The notes beneath the pieces are model-generated. The model ran no database searches. It worked only from the letters and a program-made list of their open reading frames with translations, and had not been told where the DNA came from. From assembly GCA_900552245.1 (NCBI GenBank), contig URYY01000042.1:1-14736 (forward strand): a stretch of 14,736 bases of DNA, given 5' to 3'. The DNA comes from an uncultured Opitutales bacterium (GTDB lineage Bacteria; Verrucomicrobiota; Verrucomicrobiia; Opitutales; Intestinicryptomonadaceae). The stretch's first letter is position 1. Every line of letters starts with the position of its first letter. A program made the translations under genes and the position numbers. Positions 8,375 through 14,736 of this stretch are shown here, piece after piece.

Positions 8375-8419
8375 GGCGCCTGAGAATTTTTTAAGGCGCC
8401 TAAAGATTTTTTAGGCGCC
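8375..8419. repeat. GGCGCC tandem repeat, 2.3 units of 19-20 bp
   Basis: GGCGCC starts at 8375, 8395 and 8414. The first two are followed by similar bodies (TGAGAATTTTTTAA and TAAAGATTTTTTA), giving a near-tandem 20/19-bp unit. The third copy runs straight into a T tract. The last two copies build the terminator stem. Confidence 0.8.
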
Positions 8420-8426
8420 TTTTTTT
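8393..8426 (+). terminator. Strong Rho-independent terminator after the PEP-CTERM gene
   Basis: The 12-bp perfect stem AAGGCGCCTAAA / TTTAGGCGCCTT has loop GATTT and runs into T residues to 8426. It lies 43 bp after the stop codon at 8349 and isolates the passenger gene from the protease gene. Confidence 0.9.
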
Positions 8427-8830
8427 GTGGAGAACAGAGTTTATATGCGGATTTATTTGAAAGTGTTTTCATACAATAATTAGCAAATGCAGCGTCTTGA
8501 AAAACTTTTTCTAGAAATTCGGTATAGCCATTATTTTGATGCCTTTATTCTGCCAATTTAAGCCTCCGTTTTTTGATTAAAACTTAGAAAACTTTTCCTT
8601 TAGTATTTTAGCGATCCTAGATTTGAATTTGTCCCAATTGTATTGAGAAGTGAATTATTTTCCTTGTTAGCTTTTAATATAGTAGGGCACTTATATATTT
8701 TTTTATCGTTTTAAATTTATTGAGCTAATACTGACTCTGCAGCTTCCTTTAATTTCAAATATTAGACTTTTTTAGAGCTAAGCTTCTCAATTGTATTGAA
8801 ATTCACAACTATTTACCTCAAATTTAGCTT
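8427..8830. other. AT-rich non-coding gap before the protease gene
   Basis: About 400 bp without a supportable gene. CAATTGTATTGA occurs twice in direct orientation (8635-8646 and 8788-8799). Beside the copies, ATTGAGAAG (8642-8650) is the inverse of CTTCTCAAT (8783-8791). This mixed direct/inverted arrangement is the only structure noticed. The protease promoter should be here. Confidence 0.4.
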
Positions 8831-10276
8831 ATGAGGAATTTTTTATTTAGCTTAATTTTTTTAGTTCTCTTTAGCTCCTTGATTTACGCTGAAAATCCTT
8901 TTAGTGCGGTTGTAAAAATAAATGCAGTGTATTGCAGCCCGAATTTTTCGAGGCCCTGGGTCAAGAACTCGCAGTACAATGGCAGCGGAAGCGGCGTTGT
9001 AATTAAGGGCAATAAGATTCTCACAAACGCTCACAACGTAACCTACGCAACGTACATAACGGTGCTTAAGGAAAATGACGGCACTCCGGTAAGCGCAAAA
9101 GTAGAGGCCGTGGATCACCAGTGCGATTTGGCATTACTTTCGGTTGAAGACGAATCTTTCTTTTCCGACATAACACCCATGGAATTTGGCGAAACTCCGG
9201 CCGTCCGCACGCCCGTTTTGGCGGTGGGTTACCCTATGGGGGGAGACGGTTTGTCGGTAACGCAGGGCATCATTTCCCGAATAGAGATAATGCGCTACAC
9301 ACATTCGGCGATAGACTCATTTTTGGCGGCGCAATTGGACGCAGCTTTGAACCCCGGCAATAGTGGCGGTCCCATAATTTACAATGGCAAGATTGTTGGC
9401 ATTGCATTTCAGATTAGAAGCAATGGAAATTCCATAGGCTATATGATACATAGCGAAATAATCGAGCACTTCCTAAAAGATCTTGAGGACGGCAAAGTTG
9501 ACGGATTCGGAATGTTGCAAGCTAGAATGTTGGGCTTGGAGAATCCGGATACCAGAAAATTCTTAAAGATGAAAGACGGCCAGAGCGGAGTTTTAATATG
9601 TGAGATTGCAAAAATTCCAGGGGTAGATTGCCCCATCAAGGAGGGCGATGTTATACTGTCTGTCGATGGGTTCAAGGTAATGAATAACGGCAACATTCGC
9701 ACTCCCGACAACACCAATAGATTTTTTACAACGCTAATCCACGCAAAGCAAATGGGCGAGAGCGTAAATATGAAGATACTAAGAAATGGAGAGCAGCTAG
9801 ATGTGGCCTTCGTTCCACACAAATATTGCGATAGGCTTGAGCCCATGCTATACGATGTAGAGCCCTCTATGTTTATGATAGGCGGCTTTGTGTTTACAAA
9901 ATTATCTCTTAGCTTTTTAAACGAGTGGGGCGACAATGTTCCGCCCACGGAGCTTTCGGATGAAATTGGCAAAGATAGAGTTAGCCACGATTCGGAGCTA
10001 GTTGTTTTGAGCGAGACTTTGGGCGACGAAGTTAATATGGGCTATCAATTTTTCAGCAATATGATATTGGAGTCTGTAAACGGCAAAAAGATAAAGAATT
10101 TGAAAGACTTGGCTGAGACTATAGACGCATTGGACGAGGGCTTTGCAACTTTCAAATTCAAGGGTAAATTGATAGCTACACTAGATGTAAAAAAGATGAA
10201 AGCCGCCAGAGATAGGATTATGAAAAATTACGGAATGACTTCCGATAGGAGTGCGGATTTGGCAAAGATGAACTAA
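8831..10276 (+). CDS. Secreted Deg/HtrA-type serine protease
   Basis: A trypsin-fold protease of 481 residues that would act outside the inner membrane on misfolded or surface proteins. A signal peptide spans 1-20 (FLFSLIFLVLFSSLIYA, then ENP). The catalytic triad is visible: H68 in LTNAHNV, D99 in HQCDLALL and S178 in NPGNSGGP. A PDZ-like domain follows at about 225-328 (GVLICEI, IKEGDVILSVDG), then a second divergent one at about 345-455 (GGFVFTKLSLSFLNEWG to ESVNGKKIKNLKDL). The long second domain recalls the plant Deg2/Deg9 layout more than E. coli DegP; this comparison is from memory. No strong Shine-Dalgarno sequence precedes the ATG. It is probably a single-gene unit. Position next to the exported passenger suggests, but does not prove, a role in envelope quality control. 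Confidence 0.88.
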   Translation: MRNFLFSLIFLVLFSSLIYAENPFSAVVKINAVYCSPNFSRPWVKNSQYNGSGSGVVIKGNKILTNAHNVTYATYITVLKENDGTPVSAKVEAVDHQCDLALLSVEDESFFSDITPMEFGETPAVRTPVLAVGYPMGGDGLSVTQGIISRIEIMRYTHSAIDSFLAAQLDAALNPGNSGGPIIYNGKIVGIAFQIRSNGNSIGYMIHSEIIEHFLKDLEDGKVDGFGMLQARMLGLENPDTRKFLKMKDGQSGVLICEIAKIPGVDCPIKEGDVILSVDGFKVMNNGNIRTPDNTNRFFTTLIHAKQMGESVNMKILRNGEQLDVAFVPHKYCDRLEPMLYDVEPSMFMIGGFVFTKLSLSFLNEWGDNVPPTELSDEIGKDRVSHDSELVVLSETLGDEVNMGYQFFSNMILESVNGKKIKNLKDLAETIDALDEGFATFKFKGKLIATLDVKKMKAARDRIMKNYGMTSDRSADLAKMN

Positions 10277-10640
10277 AGAATGTTCATTTTTGTCGCTAGT
10301 CATTCGGTATTCTAAAGCAATTTTCTTTGAAAGATTAGTAAACTCAATTGCTTGCAAGATGCTTTGAAGCGGAAGGTGATGGACGTGTTCTTTCAATTTT
10401 AAGTAAAGAGATGCTATAGGTTTCAAAGCTAAGTGTGGAAGTTTTATTATCTAATTCTATAGTTAGTTGTTACGGAAGAAATTATAGATTTGCTTTTCCC
10501 AATGCAGGTGTAAAACATTTTTCGATTGCCAGTATTGTATCATTAAATGAAGTCTATTTAATGAATGAGCTTGGGGTGCTAAAAGTGGCTGTCGCCTATC
10601 CGAGCAAACGCATTCACTTCGTAAAATTGCGGATCTAAGC
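10277..10640. other. Gene-poor stretch after the protease gene
   Basis: About 360 bp with no gene I can support. A 67-codon frame from a GTG at 10435 to 10638 is open, but it has no ribosome binding site, no recognisable motif and an internally biased composition. It could be a small unknown gene or a remnant. No tRNA gene or attachment site was recognised here, although this is where native chromosome appears to give way to accessory DNA. Confidence 0.35.
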
Positions 10641-10642
10641 AA

Positions 10643-10795
10643 ATGCGACACCTGTGTCATTTTTTCAAAATCCCTAACTTGGGAAACAGATTTCCCATCT
10701 TAAAAGCATAATCAAAAACTTGTCCAAGCACTTGGACAACTTGAAATGTTTCACCAATGAAACAAATCCGCCGACTTGTAACACTGATGTTACAA
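10643..10795. repeat. Array of five distinct short palindromes on a shared scaffold
   Basis: Five inverted repeats are centred at about 10652.5, 10688.5, 10729.5, 10755.5 and 10785.5 (steps of 36, 41, 26 and 30 bp). The half-sites are ATGCGACA (second arm imperfect), TTGGGAAA, TTGTCCAA, ATGTTTCA and TTGTAACA, each followed by four bases and then its complement (the first only at GACA/TGTC). Sites 2 and 4 pair over seven bases, site 5 over eight and site 3 over nine. All five half-sites fit (A/T)TG-NNN-(A/C)A: the frame is kept and the three middle bases vary. No coding frame spans the array. It lies downstream of the leftward HipA-like gene. Some units could also act as transcript-end hairpins: T residues follow site 1 on the plus strand and site 3 on the minus strand. 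Confidence 0.85.
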
Positions 10796-10827
10796 CTAAG
10801 ATAATGCGTCTATATTCTTTTGCGCAA

Positions 10828-12113
10828 TTAGTTTAATGAAGCACTTATGGAAGTACTTGCGATTGCCATTTGCCAAAATTCCTTAGCCATTGTGCGCGAT
10901 TCTTGCGTCGGCGGAATGCTTGCAAGGGCTTCATTTTGCAATGTGCCGTCGCTCTTAGGCGCATAATACATCGGAAGCATGTCATAGATAGGCGCAAGTT
11001 CGAAAGGCAAATTGCGCTTAACAAAGAAACTGATGTTTCCAAAGTGCATATCTGTATTGCCAATAGCCAAGCCAAAATTGTAAATGCGCTCGACAATATC
11101 AATATCTTTTGCGCTAAAATATCCCTTGGCTTTTCCCATCGCATTAGACCAAGAACCGCCGCCCTCGCCTATGAATGCGGCGTCGATACCGCTTAATGAA
11201 CTTGTGCCTCGCCTGCCGTATCTGCCGACTCTATCAATGCGATTGTATTCAAGAAATACTCTGTTTTGCGATTCGATAATCTGCGATTCAGATGCAGCAA
11301 ATCCATAATTGCTCAATACCTGCAAAGCGATATGTTCCGCTATAAGCAAATCTCCCCAGCGGCGGTTTATCGGGTTATTCATATCGCCTGAAAACTTTAC
11401 AATTACGTTTCTGTATGTGCCATTTTCACAACGAACCAAAGCGCAAAACTTTGGCTGCTTACCGGCGGCAGATGAATGCGGCATTCCGTTTTCAACGGCA
11501 AACTTTGCAAATTCAGGGTACATCTCTGCACGTTTGCATTCATCAACATCTATTTCTTTACCTTGCAAAAATCTATCTTTTGCAAAGTCTCCCAAAATCA
11601 GCGAACCGGGCAAATCGTCGCCAAAACGCAAAAAGTATCCAAGAATATCGGCGTCGGACCAGCTGTTTAACTCTTTGGATATCCCAAAAGTCTTATTCAA
11701 ATTATAGACAATATTCCTGCCAACAAAGCCTTGAGGACGGTGCTCATACAAAAACCATGGCAAAGTCGGGAAGAGCTTGTTCTTAAATTCGCCGCCATAA
11801 AAAGATGGATAATCGCCGTCAAAATAAAATCCCGCATTTGTGGAATACAAAACTCCAAGTTTAGCGATACTTGCCTGCTCGTCCACCTTATAGAGATTCC
11901 ACTCAAAACCATTTTCCCCTATGGGATGGGGCAGCGCATATTCACGTTTTACAGAATTGCCAATGGCAATGGCATTAGATTCTTTCAAAAGCCCTATGGC
12001 AGTGGGTTTGGAAATCCCAAATTGGCGCATGACATCTGCGGACGAAACAGCCCCGTTCGCCTGTATAAATCCCTTGATGTCAAATTCTTTTCTTATAACT
12101 TTTACGCTTTCAT
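10828..12113 (-). CDS. HipA-family kinase of the YjjJ type with N-terminal winged helix; 5' end broken or misread
   Basis: A HipA-like Ser/Thr kinase; YjjJ-type toxins carry their own DNA-binding domain in place of a separate HipB. The continuous frame from the ATG at 12030 gives 400 residues. Numbered from there, the ATP loop SSAAGKQPKF is at 186-195, IVKF with the ATP-binding lysine at 210-213, the catalytic GNTDMHFGN at 324-332 (D327), and APIYDMLP at 346-353 with metal-binding D350. Upstream, the same frame remains open and encodes FDIKGFIQANGAVSSADVMR, which completes a helix-turn-helix with the first 20 residues, so 12030 is too far in. No standard start exists in that frame; the ATG at 12113-12111 would join it if the AAA after it had one more A. 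Kinase activity looks intact; toxicity is inferred. Confidence 0.8.
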
Positions 12114-12130
12114 TTACGCAATTTTTACGC
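12101..12130. repeat. Three helically phased TTTACGC repeats
   Basis: TTTACGC starts at 12101, 12113 and 12124, spacings of 12 and 11 bp, or about one DNA turn. The outer two share the longer core TTTTACGCTTT (12100-12110 and 12123-12133). They sit on the presumed 5' end of the HipA-like gene, as expected for a repressor-binding iteron. Confidence 0.7.
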
Positions 12131-12199
12131 TTTTTGCAGATTTGCCTAAAAACTCAATGTTTCCTTTTTCAAATTCTACGCGCTTTGCAGTTGCCTTTG

Positions 12200-12223
12200 A
12201 AATTTGTCACATGTGACAAATTT
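12200..12223. promoter_or_regulatory. Perfect 24-bp palindrome, likely operator
   Basis: AAATTTGTCACA is followed directly by its exact complement with no spacer; a further two of three flanking pairs also match. It lies about 87 bp upstream of the inferred HipA-like start and about 170 bp upstream of the HTH gene. The inner half-site TTGTCACA fits the same (A/T)TG-NNN-(A/C)A form as the array at 10643-10795. Confidence 0.8.
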
Positions 12224-12385
12224 GAAGACTAAAAAGGGATTTTAAAGACGCATAGAAAAGCATTTGCCATAAGACGACATCATCCCTTAGAAAATTTTCC
12301 ACTTTTACAAAATCCCGACCTATTTCGCCTATTTTTACGGGCTTTATCTGCATTTTACATTTTGAGAAATTTGACACGGAGATAT

Positions 12386-12415
12386 TTTGCGTATGGGAAA
12401 AATAAAATACGCAAA
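12386..12415. promoter_or_regulatory. Inverted repeat spanning the start codon of the HTH gene
   Basis: TTTGCGTAT (12386-12394) and ATACGCAAA (12407-12415) form perfect 9-bp arms with a 12-bp spacer. The ATG at 12393 begins inside the left arm, so pairing in mRNA would hide the start codon. As DNA it could be an operator; its TACGC core recurs in the TTTACGC repeats upstream. Confidence 0.7.
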
Positions 12416-12642
12416 CATTAACGCAGCCTGACGCAAGCGACAGGCTTTTAGCCCGTGCAGAGGTAGCCGAGTATCTCAACATCGGCACAACCTTTATCGA
12501 GCAGCTCCGCAGACAGGGCAAACTCCCGAGCTACCGTCTTTCAGGCAAGTGCATTCGCTACAAGAAAAGCGATTGCGACGTCCTGCTTGACCACTGCTTT
12601 ATAGTCCGCCCCGCAAAAAGCGCAAAGAAAGGAGAAATCTAA
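12393..12642 (+). CDS. Excisionase-like helix-turn-helix protein with a stop/frame problem near its start
   Basis: A small MerR/excisionase-type (HTH_17-like) DNA-binding protein, probably controlling replication or excision of the element. From 12445 one frame encodes LLARAEVAEYLNIG, TTFIEQLRRQGKLPSYR and GKCIRYKKSDCDVLLDH, the usual HTH plus wing, ending at TAA 12640-12642. That frame is closed upstream at 12403-12405 and contains no ATG, GTG or TTG before the domain. The only well-placed start is ATG 12393, with GGAG 11 bases before it, but it reads MGKIKYANINAA and stops at TGA 12429-12431. A one-base step forward at the TGA joins the two halves (ANINAA-DASDRLLARAEV). This could be a sequence error, a mutation or recoding. 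The stop overlaps the ATPase start (TAATG). Confidence 0.65.
12425..12446 (+). terminator. Hairpin overlapping the in-frame TGA of the HTH gene; possible attenuator
   Basis: AGCCTG-A-CGC and GCG-A-CAGGCT form an interrupted palindrome around a central AA, with one A-A mismatch, followed by TTT. The TGA at 12429-12431 that closes the upstream frame lies in the left arm. It could act as an attenuator, a recoding element or a DNA operator. Confidence 0.5.
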
Positions 12643-13426
12643 TGAAAATTCGCACATTAAGCCAAATTTTAGCAGAGGAAAGTGAGTCGATGTTCGATTT
12701 CGACGATCTGATAATCGAAAAGAATTTTCTAACTAAAGGCAAAACTTGGGTAATTTCTGGCGCAAGCGGAATCGGCAAAAGCGTTCTTGCCATGCAACTT
12801 GCACTTGGACTTGCTTTGGGCGAAAAAACGCTGGGCCTTGATGTCTTTAAGCCTGCCAAGACTCTTTTGCTGCACAATGAAAATCCGATTCTTGACGAAC
12901 GCGATTATTTTCGCGGGATAGTCTCGCAGTTTGCGCTCGATAAAAAGCCGAACTTTGGCGGGCTAAATGAGAACCTGCGCTTCGTCTGCAAAACAGGTTG
13001 CTACTATTCGGTGGACGAATTCATATCGAAACTCGACGCCGCTTTAAGCGCGGGCAAATACGATGGGCAATTGTGGATTCCCTGTCGTCGTTTGTCCATT
13101 GCAACTTTTCAGACCATGCGGCGGTTGCGGATCTCTTTTGCAAAATCAATGAGCTAAAATCGAAACATAACTTCGCAATGGTTTTGGTCCACCATTTCGA
13201 CAAGCCAATGTTTTGGAGCAAAAGGCTTCACCCCGCAAAATGGTGCATGGGCGGAAAGGCAATCGGGGTTTACGCAAACATAATGTCGGCGCTCGTGGGG
13301 ACGAAAGAGGAGTCGGTTTTCTCGTTCAGGCATTACAAGCCGTTTGAGGATTCCGAAATTTCGCAGACGCTCATCGCGCAATGCCAAAACGGCAACACAG
13401 CTTGGGGAGAGGTGGAAAATGTCTAG
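12642..13426 (+). CDS. RepA-like RecA-fold ATPase (AAA_25 type), with a one-base frame break
   Basis: A DnaB/RepA-like ATPase of the kind that drives replication of plasmids and integrative elements. The first frame gives Walker A GASGIGKS (40-47) and LLLHNENPILDERDYF, then leaves the family pattern after SAGKYD (about 141). From 13064 the next frame continues with WAIVDSLSSFVHCNFSDH (Walker B region) and FAMVLVHHFDKPMF, ending at TAG 13424-13426. Adding one T at GAT-GGG (13062-13066) joins them as KYD-WAIVD, giving about 261 residues, normal for the family. A good Shine-Dalgarno sequence (AAAGGAG, 8 bases before ATG 12642) fixes the start. The gene overlaps the stop of the HTH gene and the start of the DUF3987 gene, so the three form one operon. 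Confidence 0.8.
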
Positions 13427-14736
13427 GTTTGTGGCACAAAAAACCCCGCAATTTTTTGCGACCATGGAGACGCTTTCGGAAGCCTACAAAGAGTTTTACG
13501 AAAGCGAATGCCCCATTGACGCATTTCCGAAAGCTATCCGCGACGTCGCAAGGACGTATTCCGTTGGCAGAAATCTGCCAATGGAGCTTCTTTGCTTCTG
13601 CGCCTGCGGAATTTTAAGCGGGGCTATGGGCAGAGTGTTCAAGGCGAAAAACGCAGTAAGCGGCGGATACACGCAAACAGGGAATATCTTTGTCCTCGGT
13701 GTCGGCGAAAGCTCCACCGGCAAAAGCGCAAGCATTCGGGCTCTTTTCTCGAATCTGGAAAGGCGCGTCTTGCGGGAAATCTCCCAGTACGAAAAAGAGC
13801 TGGAGATTTTCAAGAAGTCGAAAACAAAGCTCGCGCAGGACAAGCTTAACGGCAAAGAAGGCTTCGGCTTTGACGACGAAACAGCGGACGCCCCAAAGCT
13901 TTCAAAAAATCCGGATTTCATCGTAAAAAACGCGACATCGGAAGCCATGATAAAGGCGATGGAGGCAAGCGGAGGCGAAATATTCTCCGTGTGCGAAGAA
14001 GCCCGAGACAGCATCTATATTGTAGCCGGCAACTATCGCAAGCAAGGCGATGACACCGAGACTCTAAACAGCGGCTGGTGCGGCGAGCCAATAAAGCACA
14101 ACCGAATTGTAAACGGTATTTCCAGTGTCCCCAATCCGTGCATTTCACTGCTTTGGATGGTGCAAAACGACATAATAGACAATATCGTTGCAAAGAATAA
14201 AGGCAGTTTTATAGGCAGCGGATTTCTTGGAAGATTTCTCTATTGCAGAGGCGCTCCCAAGACCGTTCCCGCCTCGAAAGAAAATATCCCGCTTGACGAA
14301 TGCGCAATTTCAAGATGGGAAAATCAGCTTGTCAAAGCCTACCAAATTCGCAAAAGGGGCATGCCGCTTTGGTTTGATACCGACAAAGAGGCCTTTGAAT
14401 ACTTCTGGGATTTCGACGCTTTCAACACGCGCCTTATGAACGGCAAACTCCGCACTCAGGCGTCTTTGCTTGGCAAGGCGCGTGAAAACGCTATCGGGCT
14501 TGCGGTTATCTTCGCCCAAGCGGAAGGCGCGACGCAAATAACAGCCGACATCGCAAAGCGGGCATGCCGAGTGGTGTCGTACTCAATCTGCGTTTCGGTG
14601 GTGCTATTCTCAAGCGGAATGCTCCCTGAAATCGAAAAAGACAGGGCAAAAATGGAATCCATGATTCGCCAAAACGACGGCTTCTACAAAAAAATCAGCT
14701 TCTTTGACCAATATTCAAGTCTGCGCAGCGAGCGCG
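13419..14736 (+). CDS. DUF3987 primase/helicase-like protein (partial, C-terminus outside window)
   Basis: A P-loop protein of the DUF3987 family, common on plasmids, phages and integrative elements beside RepA-like ATPases and thought to serve DNA replication. The visible 439 residues start at ATG 13419, overlapping the ATPase stop at 13424-13426. PIDAFPKAIRDVARTYSVGR opens the domain and Walker A is GVGESSTGKSA at 94-104. A charged helix at about 112-145 is followed by VKNATSEAMIKAME (169-182), the acidic EIFSVCEEAR (187-196) in the Walker B position, and GSGFLGRFLYCRG near 266-278 with a candidate arginine finger. The frame is open to the window edge with no break. The gene is probably functional, although its ATPase partner is frame-broken in this sequence. 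Confidence 0.82.
   Translation, partial: MSRFVAQKTPQFFATMETLSEAYKEFYESECPIDAFPKAIRDVARTYSVGRNLPMELLCFCACGILSGAMGRVFKAKNAVSGGYTQTGNIFVLGVGESSTGKSASIRALFSNLERRVLREISQYEKELEIFKKSKTKLAQDKLNGKEGFGFDDETADAPKLSKNPDFIVKNATSEAMIKAMEASGGEIFSVCEEARDSIYIVAGNYRKQGDDTETLNSGWCGEPIKHNRIVNGISSVPNPCISLLWMVQNDIIDNIVAKNKGSFIGSGFLGRFLYCRGAPKTVPASKENIPLDECAISRWENQLVKAYQIRKRGMPLWFDTDKEAFEYFWDFDAFNTRLMNGKLRTQASLLGKARENAIGLAVIFAQAEGATQITADIAKRACRVVSYSICVSVVLFSSGMLPEIEKDRAKMESMIRQNDGFYKKISFFDQYSSLRSER

Larger units (their letters stand above)
12393..14736 (+). mobile_element. Replication/control module of an integrated mobile element (partial)
   Basis: The trio of excisionase-like HTH protein, RepA-like ATPase and DUF3987 protein, joined by overlapping codons, is a standard core of integrative and mobilisable elements. 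No integrase, relaxase, phage structural gene or attachment repeat is visible. Integrase and right boundary, if present, lie beyond 14736. The left boundary may be near 10640, where the palindrome array begins, but this is a guess. Confidence 0.6.

Noticed and set aside
10435..10638. 67-residue plus-strand gene
   Set aside because: A GTG start without a Shine-Dalgarno sequence and no family resemblance. Mentioned only in the gap description.
10643..10795. CRISPR array
   Set aside because: The units are different palindromes at uneven spacing (26-41 bp), not identical repeats with unique spacers, and no cas gene is present.
10277..10827. tRNA gene or attachment site at the left edge of the accessory region
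   Set aside because: No cloverleaf-like segment and no direct repeat with the rest of the window was recognised.
12200..12223. CRP/FNR-type binding site
   Set aside because: The order is TCACA-TGTGA with no six-base spacer, the inverse of the CRP layout TGTGA-N6-TCACA.
12207..12353. Minus-strand small protein of 48 residues starting MQIKPVKIGEIG
   Set aside because: No ribosome binding site or recognisable motif, and its 3' end runs into the 24-bp palindrome. Possible, but not supportable alone.

Overview
This window looks like a chromosomal stretch of a Verrucomicrobiota bacterium, probably of the Opitutia (Opitutales/Puniceicoccales) type, running at its right end into an integrated mobile element. 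The lineage call is an inference. It rests on a PEP-CTERM exported beta-repeat protein, an ECF sigma/anti-sigma pair with a long periplasmic domain, weak Shine-Dalgarno use, and the style of the HisRS (opening LPGFREFYPED, with a GFGMGD motif 3). No rRNA or tRNA is present to confirm it.

Left part (1-3054): a minus-strand pair, an RluA-type pseudouridine synthase (cut by the window edge) overlapping ubiE/menG, diverges from a plus-strand pair made of an HU/IHF-type DNA-binding protein and histidyl-tRNA synthetase. The hisS reading frame is broken near its 3' end by a one-base step; the missing anticodon-binding tail is intact in the next frame, and a terminator-like hairpin follows.

Middle part (3117-10276): an envelope module. 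An ECF sigma factor, its translationally coupled membrane anti-sigma factor and a secreted SGNH hydrolase fused to a degenerate alpha/beta-hydrolase domain form one likely operon. A 696-residue PEP-CTERM passenger protein with a ladder of G-x-x-N repeats follows, closed by a strong terminator built from a GGCGCC tandem repeat. After a long AT-rich gap comes a secreted Deg/HtrA-type serine protease.

Right part (10277-14736): an accessory region. A 550-bp stretch with no convincing gene ends in an array of five short palindromes that share a scaffold but differ in their core bases. Next is a minus-strand HipA/YjjJ-type kinase whose N-terminal winged-helix segment extends upstream of its first ATG. 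Its upstream region is packed with repeats: three TTTACGC motifs about one helical turn apart, a perfect 24-bp palindrome, an inverted repeat around a start codon, and a hairpin containing a stop codon. These lead into a mobile-element replication module: an excisionase-like HTH protein, a RepA-like RecA-fold ATPase and a DUF3987 primase/helicase-like protein, joined by overlapping start and stop codons.

Four genes (hisS, the HipA-like 5' end, the HTH protein and the ATPase) each need a small frame correction, apparently of one or two bases. This may be residual assembly error or real decay or recoding, and it should be settled before functional conclusions are drawn. The most unusual signal is the palindrome array, together with the related operator-like palindrome on the other side of the HipA-like gene.
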